A stretch of DNA of 64,000 bases, taken from Schoenoplectus triqueter. Lineage: Eukaryota > Streptophyta > Magnoliopsida > Poales > Cyperaceae. Below, piece after piece: positions 20,541 to 34,182 of the stretch. Below the pieces are notes generated by a model. The model worked only from the letters and a program-made list of their open reading frames with translations. It did not search any database and had not been told where the DNA came from. Position numbers and translations under genes: made by a program. Location of the stretch: positions 310,001-374,000 of the forward strand of contig CAXKVV010000062.1 of NCBI GenBank assembly GCA_964058805.1, given 5' to 3'. The first letter of the stretch is position 1. Each line of letters opens with the position of its first letter.

Positions 20541-23500
20541 ATTAAGTGTTTGTAGAATTTGATATTAAATTGAACCTAATTTTTGGTATTGATCTAAATC
20601 TAAAATTTGATATTGCTCCGAATCTAGAATTTAGTAATCATCTAAACCTATAATTAAATATTTATCTAAAACTAACATTTGATATTAATTTGAATCTATA
20701 ATTTGGTATTTATCTGAAACTAGAATTTAAAATATCAAGCTCAATATGAATATTATTTAATTTTCAAATTTAAATGTGGTATTTACCTGAACCTGGATAT
20801 ATATTTTTTGAACATGAATATGATAGTTATCTGAATCTAAATTATTATTTTGAACAATAAATATGGCAGACTAATGTGGTCCGGATATCAACCTTTTCTT
20901 CCTTTTGAAGGACATCAGACATCTCGTAGTTTGTTAGAGGTACATTTCAAACTAATCTTAAAAAATAATTTATAATTAAATACGTGTGTTAAGTTAATAC
21001 AAAATAAAAAATTATAGAGAAATGTAAATATTATTCAATTTCACACACATCATCCAATTGTGGCCTACTTCTCCATGATTGAGACTAGATTGTAGTCGCT
21101 GGAGCTTTTTCATCTCACCAGACTTTGTGAGATTTATTGGGTCTTAACATAAGTTAATAAATCACTAAATATTATTAATTAAATAGATTTATCAAAGAAT
21201 TTGATAAGTATGTCAAAATGATGAAAGTCGAGCTCCGGGGAATTAAACCAAAAGAGCCAAATTATAGGCAAGAGCCAAAATATAGGTCTCTAATTCAAGT
21301 AAAATTCATCCAATTCAGGTAGAATTCATCTGATTTATATAGAATTCATCCGATTTGGATAGAATTCATCCGATTCAGATAGAATTCCAACCTTTGCCCA
21401 GTCATGTGCGGTTTTGAGCATGGGTTGATTTTTAATGTATTTTTAGGGGTTTTCCCTCTTCAAATTTGGTGAAATTTAGCAAAGATATGGTTAAGACATG
21501 TTATAACCTCCCCACTGTAAGAAACCTTAGAATTTATCGGAATCGTCTTAACTATTTCATGTATTAAGAACCATTATATCTAAGTGTTAGAATTCACAGT
21601 GAAGGACGAAAGGAACAAGAATAACATTCTCAATTGCCCTAACTACTGATTGAGAAGACGTTTGTAGATTGTTCTAGGTGGATATCGATGGAGAAAATCT
21701 CAGTTGGTCTCTTGATGTCATGTGCACATCTAGTTTGTTTCTTGCACTTTCCATGACTCAAATGTACATCAAAGATATAATAATTTAATTTTTAACTTAT
21801 ATTCAGTTTAATTTAATCACATATAAGATTCTTTTAATATTTTAAAATTATACACTAGTTACACTGAAAAAAACCTAAAAATAATATTAGAGCTATTTAT
21901 TGTTATGTGTGATTTGATTATGGTAAATCATCAAATTTATATGATTTTTTTCGTTCTTAAAGATAATTTTTTGATGATCATGCATGAATTATCTCATAAA
22001 AGACATAAATTTTGACTGATTTAAGTTGTTAAGACCAATTTTCTAGAGTTGTTGATAAGTTTAACATGATTTGCTTGTAAAAACTCATTAGATTTGATCT
22101 TAGATCCACCTTTTTATCTTTATTAGGTCAATTATTATTGTGGCTGGTCATTAGTTGTCATCCATGATATTTCCTTTTGATTTTGGCACCCTGATATTAA
22201 TGGGTTCTTGATTAGACACTGATATGGAAGTTTATTAATTTTTTGACAGCGACTTGACCATGTAGGACTGCATTTCTGTATGATTTGGTGATTACATTGA
22301 AAGTTAATCAATTGTGCATGATTATTATATTACAAGATTACGAAAGACTATAATGGTTTGTGCAAGCGCTGCACAATATTAACTTTATTTTCTAAGAGCG
22401 AATTTGTATAGCCCAACATTCTAAATAGAGATTATCGTGTCATCGTGACACAGTCCTAAAAAGGTTATCATGCTATATTGTATTATATCGAAATATATCC
22501 CACAAAGAGTAAATAAATAATATCAATATTTTTTTATCTAATGATTAATGGAGTAGATAAATAAATAACACAAAATAATTGAAAGTACTGTCTAATTTTA
22601 TTTTAAATTAGGTTTGTTTAGTTTAAATTGGGTTTATACTACGTTATTGTCAAGTTTTAGTTGTTATTTCAGATAAAAAAATAGAACCCAAGAAGAAAGC
22701 AAGAAAAAAAGTATAAGTCGGGGCTAAACCAGAGCACTGATAACTAAGAAGAAAGAAAATTTGATTCAAAATTTATATGAAGTGATTAAGATTATATGTT
22801 AATATTATAGAGCTTGTTCTTAGTATTTTTTTTTCAACACACTTTGAATCACCTTAATTAGAGTTTGGATGAACTAGAGATGATCATTTAAAATTTCTTA
22901 TGAAATGTGAACTAATCAAAATGTACAATAGCGTGTAATATTATTGTTATATGCTACATGAAATAGCAATTCTCTATCACCGCTATAACACTAATAGCAT
23001 AAATAGCACAATGTAGGTATAAAGCATAGTGTATGGCACCCAAAAAGTATTATAACATCGCCATAGCGTACTATTTAAAACCTATTTAAAACCTTAGTAT
23101 AGATATAGGTTTAAAATCTTATGTGTTGTATTAAATGCATGTGAATATTTACAATGATGACCTAAAGTGCCCAATGATATTAATAATTAAATAAGAGTCC
23201 TGTCTACCTTCTTCTAAATTTAATTTTGGTCTTACATGTCAAATTTTATTTAGGATTAGAATCAGAGACTTACAAGTTTAGTTTATTTTTCTCATTGAAA
23301 TAGTTCTAGATGAGAATGATAATTAGATATTATTTTTAATCATGAAGATGATTGAAAGACGATGATTCTAACTCTTACAGATGATAAGATTTAACATACA
23401 TGAAAGAGTCAAAAATGGGTGCATCAAAATTTTAAAAAATATTATCACTTTGGGAAAAATTAATTGATAAGTTTCTAATATGAAAAAAATATTTTTTAAT

Positions 23501-23552
23501 CTTAGGTAAGTTACATAATATCTCTTTCACGTTCTTTTTAAGTTTCATCTCA
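20541..23552 (+). repeat. Long inverted repeat, left arm
   Basis: This arm matches, in reverse, two separated blocks: its outer part (20541-21240) matches 38760-39650 and its inner part (21245-23552) matches 24092-25350. Matching anchors include AAGGACATCAGACATCTCG, CTCACCAGACTTTGTGAGAT, GTTAGAATTCACAGTGAAG, CACCGCTATAACACTAATAGC and TTACATAATATCTCTTTC. The arms are clearly diverged by point changes and indels, so this is old. No protein-coding frame is seen. It contains about 1.05 kb (21861-22912) that the other arm lacks. Confidence 0.88.
21861..22912. other. 1.05-kb segment present only in the left arm
   Basis: At this point the right arm reads straight across (about 24719-24725) while the left arm has roughly one extra kilobase of AT-rich sequence. 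It is either an insertion in the left arm or a deletion in the right. I see no clear terminal inverted repeats or coding frame in it. Confidence 0.6.
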
Positions 23553-24091
23553 TTTGGAGCAAAAAAAAAAACTCAAAATCGACCAAAATATGAAAAATCA
23601 CACAAACCGACCTTGCAAGACTGGACTCATACGGGCCTAGTCTACATTTGCACGGTTTGATTGGAGGCTTAGTTTCCAGCTTAGTCCGCACCCTAACCAA
23701 GAATCTTCTCCAAAGCTGGATTCATCTATTTTGATATACATATCAAATTCTTTGAGAAATATACTTAATTATTCGTATCCAATGATTAATTAACTCATCT
23801 TAAGATCTAAAAACTTATATCAATTAATTAAAGAATATTTATAAACTTTATTTTTGTATGGTGTGACCCTTTAGAACTTGCACCACTTAGCAATGAAATT
23901 ATAACTCTTTTAATTCTCAAATATCACAAGTGATATCTAACAATGTGTATTATGACTATTAAGTTATACCAATATATAAGTATGATACAAAATATCGTAG
24001 TCCTACATAACGATAATATTCTTGCATTATTCTTTATAAATGAATATCATCACTAAATGTGGCAAAACCTGACTCGAGAAACTTAAAAAGA
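23553..24091. other. Spacer between the inverted repeat arms
   Basis: About 540 bases. The part at 23660-23830 is a diverged third copy of the junction that CACTA 2 later entered: TTAGTCCGCACC, then ATTCATCTATTTTGATATAC and TTTGAGAAATATACTTAATTA parallel the right arm at 25345-25360 and 38770-38830. No gene seen. Confidence 0.6.
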
Positions 24092-25360
24092 GATGAAACT
24101 TAAAAAGAACGTGGAAGAGATATTATGTAACTTACCTACTATTATAAAAGGATTTTTTTTTTCATACTAGAAACTTATCAATTATTTTTTCCCAAAGAGC
24201 TAATATACTATCAAAATTTTGATGCACTCATTTTTTACTCCCTCATATACGTTGAATCTTATCATATGTAAGAGTTAGAATCATCATCTTTCAATCATCT
24301 TCATGATTAAAAATAATATCTAATTATCATTCTCATTTAGAACTATTCCAATGAGAAAAATAAACTAAACATGCATGTCCCTGATTCTAACCCTAAATAA
24401 AATTTGACATGTAAGTCCACAATTAAATTTAGAAGAGGGTAAATAAGACTGTTATTTAATTATTAATATCATTGGACACCTTAGGTCATCATTACAAAAA
24501 TTCACATGCATTTAATACAACACATAAGATTTTAAACATATAACTATACCAAGGTTTTCAATAGTACGCTATAGCGACGCTATAATGCTTTTTGTGTACC
24601 AGACACAATGCTTTATACCTACATTATGCTATTTATGCTATTAGTGTTATAGCGGTGATAGTGAATCGCTATTGCATGTAGCATATAACATCAATATTAC
24701 ACGTTATTGTACATTTTGATTAGCTAGTGTATAATTTTAAAAAATTTCAACTAAAATATTCAAAGAATCTTGAATGTGAGTAAATTAAACCCAATACAAG
24801 TTCAAAACTAAATTGTTATACCTATGATACATGTTTGAGTCAAGGAAAGTGCAGGAAACAAAGTAGACGCGCACATGACATCGAGAGACCAACCGAGATT
24901 TTTTCCATCGATATCCACCTAGAACAACCTACAAACGTCTTCTCAATCACTTGTTAGGGCAATTGAGAATGTTATTCTTGATCCTTTCGTCATTCACCAT
25001 GAATTCTAACTCTTAGATATAACCATTCTTAATACATGAGATAGTTAAGATGATTGCGATAAATTTTCAGCAGAACCTCAGCTCTAGGGAATTTAATTCT
25101 AATTCTTCTTGCAGTGGGGAGTTTATAACACGTCTCAACCATATCTTTGCTAAATTACACCAAATTTGAAGGAAGAAAACCCTAAAAATGAATCCAAAAT
25201 CAACCCTTGCTCAAAACCGCACATGACTTGGCAGGGGCTGAAATTCTAGCTGAACTGGATGAATTATATATAAATCAGATGTTCTACCTGAATTAGATGA
25301 ATTTTACTTGAATCAGAGACCTATATGTTGGCTCATTTAATTTGGTTTAGTCCGCACAGG
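24092..25360 (-). repeat. Long inverted repeat, right arm, proximal part
   Basis: Reverse match to 21245-23552 minus the 1.05-kb segment. It ends at 25360 where CACTA 2 begins. Near 25255-25310 it carries GAATTAGATGAATTTTACTTG-like short repeats, which are expanded at 21300-21390 in the left arm. Confidence 0.88.
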
Positions 25361-25660
25361 CACAACTAAAATATGCAGCAAAAGCTTGGGTAAAAAATGG
25401 ATCAGCTCCATGTGTACTTCGATGCAACAAGCAAATAGCATGCACTTACCCATGCCTGAATACCTATGAAACAAAGTTGCACGCTACTAAATAACAGTCG
25501 CATAGGGCCCATGCCACTAGTTTGTGGCGTGCATAACTAGATAATACTAGCTTGGGCTGACACATGCAACTGATATTATTCACCTGACTCAAAACCAAAG
25601 CAGTGGCATGGTTATTATCTATTTATCTCTTGAACCTACCCTTACCAGTGCATATCGATG
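25361..25660. repeat. CACTA 2 left subterminal repeats
   Basis: Repeated short words ATGCATGC, GCATGCCA and TTGTGGC(G/A)TG in both orientations, matching words at the right end (TGGCATG, AGTGGCATG). Likely binding sites for the element's own DNA-binding protein. 25660-26290 beyond it is AT-rich with no recognised gene. Confidence 0.65.
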
Positions 25661-26292
25661 CTATTAGTTATTCCTCTAGAAATCTGATATTTTAAAATAA
25701 TATTGTGATTATGTTGGTGGTTGCTTGGGTTTGTTATGTTCATAGTCGCTAGGGTATAATTGGTGCGCAAATTTATTATATTTAGCGTGTATATCATTTA
25801 CTACTTACTTTGAATGCATAATATATATTATGTCGTATTACCTGATCATCAATGTTGCATATATACCATATGAAACATTTCATTCCTTCCTTTTATTTCC
25901 CTTTAATATAAGATTGCCCAAATCAATAATATCCAATCATACAAATGTATTACAAACATCCTCCATTCATCACAAAATCTATACATTTAAAAACACATTC
26001 ATTCATATTTAATATAATTCATAAATTTCATTCAACTATAAAAAGTGAGCACCTCACACTTACAAAAAGATGGGGCATCTTAGCCTCCAATTCCAACGTA
26101 TCATCAAATACCATCTAACAAACAAAGAGATCCCGACCTATTTTCACACAACACCATTCATGCTAATTGGTGTTTCAAAAATCAAAACCAAAAGCATTAT
26201 CCAGTAATAAACTTCTTTAGTAATTTTTTCCATCGATACTAACCAAAATATATCCTAACTATCATAATTCGTTAGATCATTTCTAACGAATC

Positions 26293-29173
26293 TTACCTGA
26301 TAAGACTATTCAGCATATTCGGATCCAAGCCAGTACCTGAGAACCAGTGATTGAGTCCAACTTGGATATTTGATGGATTGTGTTGCTCTTCAGTCCCTTG
26401 CATGCCCGTTGTTGCACCCTCCTGCACTTGATTTGGCAGTGACTGCCTATTATCTTGTGCATCCTCCTGTTGCGGTGCTTGAGCTGATGGTTGAATCTAT
26501 TTTAAAGTTTGATCATAAATAAAATTTATCACTATGGTTTGTTTGCTGATATATATACTATTTTTTTTAATTGTTAGAATTTTCATATTAATAACCGCTG
26601 CCAACAAATTAACAACAATAATTATGCAATATGTAGTTATGATATAGGCCCCCAGTTTTACCTTAATTCCACATTAATTCCCTCAATCTGGTTTCTCTGC
26701 ATTTTCTTAGTAAAATAAGGGGTCAGAAAAATAAAAAAATATCAACATTTTAAGAGAATATTTCTTGTTGGTTGAATAAGATATATAACATCAAATTAAC
26801 TCTGTATTCTTGTAAGAGAAATCCTTTCTACCAGACTGGTTATTGGAAAGCTACAGGAAAAGACCGCATGGTTAACTTTCAGAAACAAGCTGTTGGTACG
26901 AAGAAAACACTTGTGTACTATACTCTCATTTGATTAAATGGGGGCCGAATTTCTTTAACTCTATACTCTCATTTGATTTTTATCCCAAGTACAAGCAAGA
27001 AGTTTAAAATTTTGAAAAATTAACTCATCGAAGAATACTAACAGTAACTCTTACTATAAGAATAATAATGTATATACTTATAAAAAAAATTATTGTACAA
27101 GAAAAGTGTTTAAATATGTTGCAGAGCATTGAAAAAGAGGTGATTTAATTACTCACATTGAATTGAGGCATCTGCACACCCATAAATGCAAACAACTGGG
27201 AGAAGAGAAAATTGTTGTGATTGTTGCGCTCACCCTCAAGACGGTCCCTTCTTGCACATTCCTCTGCAAATTGACGTTCTTTTTCTTGCATCATTGCTGC
27301 AACTTCTTCAGCTGAATAAATTCCTTGGTTTTGTTGTTGTGTCAATCCAGAGGCAGAGAGAGAGCTAGCCATTGACTGAGTAGGCCTAGCACGTCTGTCA
27401 GAATGTGGTAGGCTGATATGATCAAGCTTGCTGCCAAAGCCAAACTTCCTACCATGACTTGATCCACCAGAAGCCATCAACCAAAGTAGCTCTTTTGACT
27501 TATCAGCATGTTCTGGATCACGCTCCAACTCCTTAACTTTCTCCTATAATATATCACAAAATGTGCAGTGAAAAATATATACTTGATATTTCTTTTTAGA
27601 TTTGGAAGGTTATAATGTCTACATGAGAAAAAAAATCTAAATCATAACTTATTAATATCCAATAATCATTAATTTTAAAAACATATAAGTTAGTACTTAC
27701 ATAGATTTCTCTTGCTTTTGGGTCTGGGAAGTCCAAGGATGTAGTAATGTTGCTAAATTCTCCAGAGTCATCATTTTCCACCCTCTCATCCTCTTCTTCA
27801 ATAACATCGTTTCCCCTTCTTCCCTCCTCCAGTTCATTTCTTTCCTCAATCTCTTCTGATTCATCCACTTGTTTCTTCTTGGGTATATGGAGGAGGATGA
27901 AGAGTTTTTCATATGTTGCTTCCCGCTTTAACTTTTTACTCTACACACAAAATAAATTTAACACAGTTAGAATATTAATGAAGAACATTTATTGTATGCA
28001 CCAACAAATCTTGTACACAAAAAAAATTTAATATAATTTTTCATAGTGTTTGATGAATTACCAATCTAGTGTGATGTTTGTATGCACTAGCAGATCCTGC
28101 ATAGTGTGTGACTACTCTACCAGAACGACATCGATTATCTTTATTTTTTTTTGACAGATCCTGCCAACTCTTAGTGGACCATTCTTGACATAGTTCTGCC
28201 CAAAAATCAGGATTGTTGCACCACACGGGCACTTTTTTCTTCCATTTCTCTACGTCATCACCAAAATCTTTGATGCATTTTTTCCTTGCTCTGCGTAGGC
28301 CTGCCATATAACCTCTATTAGCTATTCTATCTAACACCTCACGACCCTTAGCATCAGTTAGTTCTTCTGTTTCGTTATCAAATCTGCGCCATCTGTATTT
28401 TGCCTAGATTGGAATGTAAGTTATGTAGTAAGCTTTTGAAGGTTTATTTTTATAAAATAAGATAGAAAAATAACGCATATTGTATGGCTCCTAATGTTGG
28501 AATGAAATAATAATTAAATAAGGGTACAAGAAAAATCATTTCATTAAAACAAGGATTGCTCCTAAGGGTATCAGAAAATTCATTTCATTTCATTACATGC
28601 TGTATTGCTCCTAATCTTTCTTGCCTCCTAATATTTTTTTTATATAACACATGAGTACCACGACCAAAAGATTCATTTCATTAGGTAATTAATTAATATT
28701 TAGTATAATAGAAGGGTACAAACTCAATGTTGTGTAGTCTGAATCTAAACTCAATGCTTCTATAAAATTCAATGTTTCATGGTCTACAACCTAAATTCAA
28801 TATTGCATAATTAATATAAGGAAGGTACCAAAAATTGGTCTTGAACAACTTTCTTGGCAGTTCTATCCCAGCTATTGTAGCTTCGCAGCGGTGCCGGCAT
28901 CGCACGAAGAGCTAATTTAGCAATTGTACCTACAATCATATTACAGTAAGGCTCAGAGTCAAATTCAGCAACTCCTATTGGCCAAACCTCAGGCTTTTTG
29001 GCATGAACAATCTCAACATCTCGGATCTTATTTGGGCCTCTTACAGTAGGCTTCACTTGTGCAACCTCAACCTGTGCATCTTCAAGTTGGAGTAGTTGAC
29101 CATTTGTTGTGGCCTGCAATTCTGTTGTATATCGAGTAGCCCGGGCTCTCTTTGGTCCTTTGGAACGTGCCAT
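26293..29173 (-). CDS. CACTA 2 tnpA-like plant transposase, five exons
   Basis: Likely DNA-binding partner of the transposase. Exons on the minus strand: 29173-28829, 28403-28062, 27940-27701, 27543-27157, 26496-26293; every intron is GT-AG and falls between codons, giving about 505 residues with no stop. Start [15 protein letters not shown] is basic, nuclear-signal-like. Exon 2 has the family block [13 protein letters not shown] ... [11 protein letters not shown] ... SKKNKDNRC ... [12 protein letters not shown]; exon 3 adds [15 protein letters not shown] and [11 protein letters not shown], together the Transposase_24-type signature. Exon 4 holds a charged helix ([17 protein letters not shown]), probably coiled coil. 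The last codons AGG-TAA sit in an AGGTAAGA donor-like context, so a further small exon is possible. Confidence 0.88.
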
Positions 29174-29185
29174 TTGTCGAATTTT

Positions 29186-29965
29186 GCTAATAACATATAG
29201 AGCACATTAGTGAAAAATTTAATAAAGACGGGACCTAAATAACATGTATTCAACAAATAGTTCATCTAACATAAACCAATAATTGTAAATTTGGGAAAAA
29301 TGCTTGTCAAGCTTACTGCATAGTTGAAAACAATAAAGGAGGAAAAAATTATTTTCAAATTGTAAGTAAGAATTTTTAGATAATGAATTGGATTACTTCT
29401 CTAAATTGTCCAATATAAGGCACAAATATGATTTGCGATGTGAACAGAAATCTCTTAATTCTAAATTGATTACCCACTTACTATCTATTTGGACTCTTTA
29501 TTTTTGTAATGCATGGAGAGGGGCTTTTACTGTAAAAGAAGAAAAAAAAATTACATTACACCCCAACATCAAAAGTGTCAACGAGGCACCTATAATGGAC
29601 AGACATTATATATCAATAGTTGGTGTTGAATCCTTCAACTTAGAAGTCAATGCTCTAAAATAACAAAAGTAATTACGAAAATTGAAAATCTTTATTATCT
29701 GGCAAGTTATTGAGAGGCATAAAACAAATATTTGTCCAAATGAGACCAAAGCCCAAATCAAATAGAAAAAGAAAGGTAGCGGAAAGAATAATCATGAAAG
29801 GTTCCAAATTTACCTTTTTTTAACCAGCGATGATCAGATCAAATAGCCCAAGTCCCGGTGGAAGAAGTATTGAAAGTCAGAGAGTGAAACTTGAAGAATC
29901 GAAAGATAATAAAACCCTAAGTCTCGGTGGGAGGAGAAAATAGGAGAGTAGCGGGCGGAGCGCCG
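29186..29965 (-). promoter_or_regulatory. Leader region of the CACTA 2 tnpA-like gene
   Basis: Minus-strand reading from about 29965 shows a CT-rich leader (CTCCTCCCACCGAGACTTAG, AAACCCTAA-like words) ending at a possible donor AAAAG|GTAAAT near 29813. An acceptor TTATTAG at about 29187 precedes the ATG at 29173 by 13 bases. A leader intron of about 0.6 kb is therefore likely. No TATA box stands out with certainty. An open frame on the other strand at 29388-29663 has no known domain. Confidence 0.55.
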
Positions 29966-30244
29966 ACTGGGTTATATATGTGAGTCACTTTTGGCGGATA
30001 TTACATGGCCTAAAATTTTATCTAAAGTTTATCGAGAATGAAGGCAATTACAGCTCTATGCAATCGTATTATATGTGAGTCAACTTTATTTATTTTCATT
30101 GCATTTTCATAGAATGAAATTAGTACAAGGTGAAGCATAGAATTTTTGGGGGGAAGTCGATCAGAGGGAAATTGATCAACTTTATTTATATTCAGACGTG
30201 AATTACCAAGTTTATTGAAACTAATTTCATGCAATGATATTCGA

Positions 30245-30274
30245 TAATAATATCATTGTATTATTATTATTATT

Positions 30275-30332
<58 letters not shown>

Positions 30333-30350
30333 ATATTATTATTATTACTA
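30245..30350. repeat. TTA/TAA trinucleotide microsatellite, palindromic
   Basis: Runs of (ATT)n followed by (AAT)n and again (ATT)n. Adjacent complementary runs can fold into a hairpin. It lies between the two divergent gene groups of CACTA 2; 29966-31550 otherwise shows only AT-rich sequence without a gene. Confidence 0.9.
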
Positions 30351-32069
30351 CTTATAACCAATACTACTTATAAATAATATTAATTTTTATTTTAAAAAAA
30401 TAGTTGTCACCGGGAACATATGATCTACTAAATTCATGCTATTTTGGATCAGTGTAAATTGAATCCAAAAGAAAAATACAAATATACATGATGGCAACTT
30501 ATATTATCAAATAAGAAATGATCAAAATTATAAATTAATGGTTTATGTGTTTTTTTGTTTGATCGAACAGTTATGAAATGACCAAAATTATCAAAAAATT
30601 ACTATAATATGGAAAGATCCAATATGTACGAAGTAATCATAATAAAATTACCATAATGAAGATTCATGAAAAGAAATGATTCATCAAAGGTGATGGAAAC
30701 CTTGTCAAGAACTTACACAAGAGTATGTAACATAAAGGATAGTTTCATACTTTCATGACAAAGTGTATAGTACAATATATTCAATAACAAAGAGTCAAAG
30801 ATCCATCCCGTTCAACTTGTAGATCATCAAAAAATAATCATTCTGTACAATTTTCAGTAAATTTAGAGTTGATTTTAGTATTCATCTCATGCTTTAAAAC
30901 TCGCATCAATGAACGGCTATAATTTTATGTCACATGATGGGCATTGTAACATGCAAGAAATCATGAACAAATTTCATCGTTGTAAAAAGATTCCCTGCTG
31001 ATCTTAACTAAAAAAAAATTGGAGTAAATTTTCATGTATTCTTGTTTGATCAATTTGTTCTAAATTGGATGGCTACGATTTAATTTATGTTCAATGATGA
31101 CGTAATGACATGAAAAGTGAGCAATTTTTTTCAGATTAAGAACATATAGTAGATAACCATCATAATATTATTTTTATTTTTATTTTTTATGATTAATAAT
31201 ATTCATTGTAATATTTTGTACAGGTCTAAATACCATGATTCATTATAACACGTAGGATTAGAAATAAACAATCATGATTTAAATGGATGCCTCCGTGTTA
31301 TTTCAATCGCAAGGGATACAATACAACATATTATTTTAATGGACTGAGCATTCTTCTTCTCTCACTTTAGTAATGTAAAATGTTGTCATTAAATCCGAGC
31401 TCTACAAAGTAGATCAGGGTGTACAGATCACTCATCGATCTAAATCAGGTGAACTAAAATTGAATTGTATTATATTAAAATTTAAATAATAATAGATTGG
31501 CCTACAAAGTAGATTCGGTGTTTCACAGAGGAGAAGTTATATCTCATTCCATTACTTAGAACATTTTCAATTTCGGTGGTCACAACTCTATTCGCTCTCG
31601 CAACTCCAAATTTGCAACTCTCCGAATTCGTTCACCAGGTACTGTTTTGTTCAATCACTAGCGATTATTCTCTCCTACAATCATTTCTCATACCTTAGTT
31701 GAAATTTTAGAGTTTTTCAAATTGTTCGGTTTTAATTGAAATTCTAGGGTTTTTGTTCTCTCCTACAATCACTAGGGAATGTTTGAGTTTGGTTGGGGTT
31801 TTAATAGAGAAGCAAGCATGTCAGCAGGTAAGAGCACCAGAGTAGGGATAGGTTTGGGTGGTTGATTACTTGATTAACTATTAACTAATCAGCGGGCTGG
31901 GCACTTTTATGGAGGAAACCTGAGAATGTTTTCTTGTTTGTTTGAAATTCATGTTAATCACCAACTGAATCCAAATTAAACCTCTAACTGAATCCAAATA
32001 TGTAATGTAATCAGTTTAGTGAACCTCTAACTGAATCCAAATTGAAATTCATGTTAATCACCAACTGGT

Positions 32070-33038
32070 ATGGCACCAGCAATGAGCGGTCCAGTGTCAG
32101 ATTTCACAGGTAACAAAGTAGTAGTTTATTTATCAGATCAATTGGTAACAAAATAGTAGTTAATTTCTCACATGTAGCATCATCAATAACATTATGTTGG
32201 ATGCATTACTTGTCCGCAATGTTGGTCCAGGCCCCACAACAATGGTCGCTTCAGGTGTTGGAAAACAGATGTTGGCCATTCGCAGTCAGTCAGCTAAAGT
32301 ACTGACAAGAAAGAGAAAGTTATGTGTCATTAAGGTTATTTTCTATTAATCACATGTAAAGTTGTCAATTTCATCTGTTGTTATTACTTTTTTGCAAGAA
32401 TATAGTACATATTATGAGTGTAATTTTTAGCATCAGAGTCAAATTGAGCAACACATGGAAGAGTCAGCATCTTCAAGTGCAAACAGTCCCAATAAGGGGC
32501 AAGCAAAGAGCGAGGCTGCATCGAGGTCGACTGCACCTGACATGGATTTTCGTTCTAGAACACGCTCATCACCCTCACCTACCAAGCCTACTAAGAGCAC
32601 TAAGAGCACCGCCTCATCAGCAGAACCAAAAAATATAGTGTACAGCATGGAGCAAATTAATAAATTGATGGCACAACATGCAAAACAACTAGCTGAGAAG
32701 GAGAAACGCCACGCTGAGGAGCTGGCCAATGCAAAGAGAGCATTTGACGAAGCTGAAAGGCGTAACCAGGAGAAGTTAAGAGAGCTCGAGGCTCGATGCA
32801 ATGCTAATGAGGCTGCCTCTCAAATGTGCTTCCATGCCCTATTTGCAGCAACTGGGTTGAAAACCAGCAATATGGTAATTTTCATTACTAATTAATATTA
32901 ATATATCTCTCATTAGACATGTAGTTACTGGCTTACTTAATGTGTTTGGGTTTTATTTGTCTGTAGGGCGAAAGTTTCATGCAAGGTGCCAAGAATGTTG
33001 ACAAGGAAGGAAAGAATCAAAAGAATGACGAAGCCTAA
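32070..33038 (+). CDS. CACTA 2 small coiled-coil protein, four exons
   Basis: Model: 32070-32109, 32231-32334, 32431-32874, 32967-33038, all GT-AG, keeping one frame of about 219 residues. The start at 32070 (MAPAMSG) is one option; an earlier ATG at about 31818 with a GTAAGA donor could add codons. A Ser/Thr/Pro-rich stretch (residues 60-95) leads into a long charged helix from YSMEQINKLMAQHAKQLAEK to LRELEARCNANEA, very likely coiled coil. The end is Lys/Asn-rich. The layout (helix starting YSxEE/Q, then a short hydrophobic FxxLFA segment) echoes the C-terminus of the minus-strand tnpA-like gene, so it may be a divergent, shortened paralogue. Exact function unknown. A leader lies at about 31555-31650. 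Confidence 0.65.
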
Positions 33039-33479
33039 ATGTGAAATTGCTAGGGATACTTTTAGAACCTTTCAAGTTTTAATTCGGAAGACATTATTTG
33101 TTGTATGGAATTTATTTATTTTAGTCCTTGATGTATAATTTATGTAGTTTATATTAGAAAGACATTATTTTGCTAATGGACGTTTCCACTATTCTCTCAT
33201 GAACTAAATGAGAGAACAATAATTAAACGTAGTATAATTTATTTACCTTATCATGAACTAAATGTGATAATAAGAATTAAATGTGTGAATAAGAATTAGA
33301 TGAAGTATGGAGCTAGAAGTATGCGTGAATAAGACGTGAATAAGAATTAAATGTGTAATAATTTTAAAAATTATGGAGCTAGAAAATTTGGTTACGAATG
33401 GTGCAAGGTGATAAAAATATAATATATAAAAAACATAATTCTGATAAGGATAGATGCCATAGAAAAAATAATAAAAGAT

Positions 33480-34182
33480 AATATATAAGAAACATAAAAA
33501 ACTTTGGTAATGAATGGTGACATATAGTCCGCTATACACCCCTTCCAGCTTATAAGCGATAATTTTTTATTTTTTCTCTTTGGACGATCTCCTACCAGTT
33601 GTAACCCTTCGCACAACACCCCTTTGCAGCCACACCTTCTTCGCTCGCAGCCAACATCGATCGCCTAAATTGGTGCTTGTGCCCTCTACCAGTACCCTGC
33701 GACACCACCTTCTTCGCTCGCGCCTCCCTCTGGAGATAAGCCCTCTTCTCCATTCTTTCTTCCCTTGATAGCTGGAGCTGTCAGATCTGCTGCTCATAAC
33801 ATATTCCAGCGGTAATTTTGAGTTACTCAATATCCAATCATCTATTATAATTAGTACTTTAAACTAACTTGTGGTTATACAACATTGTCGATGTTGATTA
33901 TGCAATGTCTTTGAATCATCATAATTGCCCAATTAATGTAATTCATTTAATTAGAATCTGAGCTATAAAGCCTAATCACTACTTTAAACTAACTAATTTA
34001 TTGAATCTATAATATTATTGATCTAATTGAGCCATGGTTATATAACATTATTGAATTAGTCTAATTAATTGTGCAATCAGTTTGTAAGGAAGAAGCAAAT
34101 ACTTGATTACATAGCTTTCTTCAACCTACCTTTTTGTCAATGTTAAGAAAAAATAATATCATTCTTAAATATTATTTAGGCA
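33480..34182 (+). promoter_or_regulatory. Leader and leader intron of CACTA 2 transposase
   Basis: A CT-rich stretch at about 33590-33811 ends in a donor CAGCG|GTAATT at 33812; an acceptor ATTTAG at 34179 is followed by GCA and the transposase ATG at 34183. This gives a leader intron of 368 bases. 33039-33480 is AT-rich with an imperfect repeat of GTGAATAAGAATTA words and no gene. Short minus-strand frames here have no domain. Confidence 0.55.

Noticed and set aside
21861..22912. Extra kilobase in the left palindrome arm as an intact transposon
   Set aside because: It begins near ACACTG but the other end does not match as an inverted repeat and no firm target duplication is seen.
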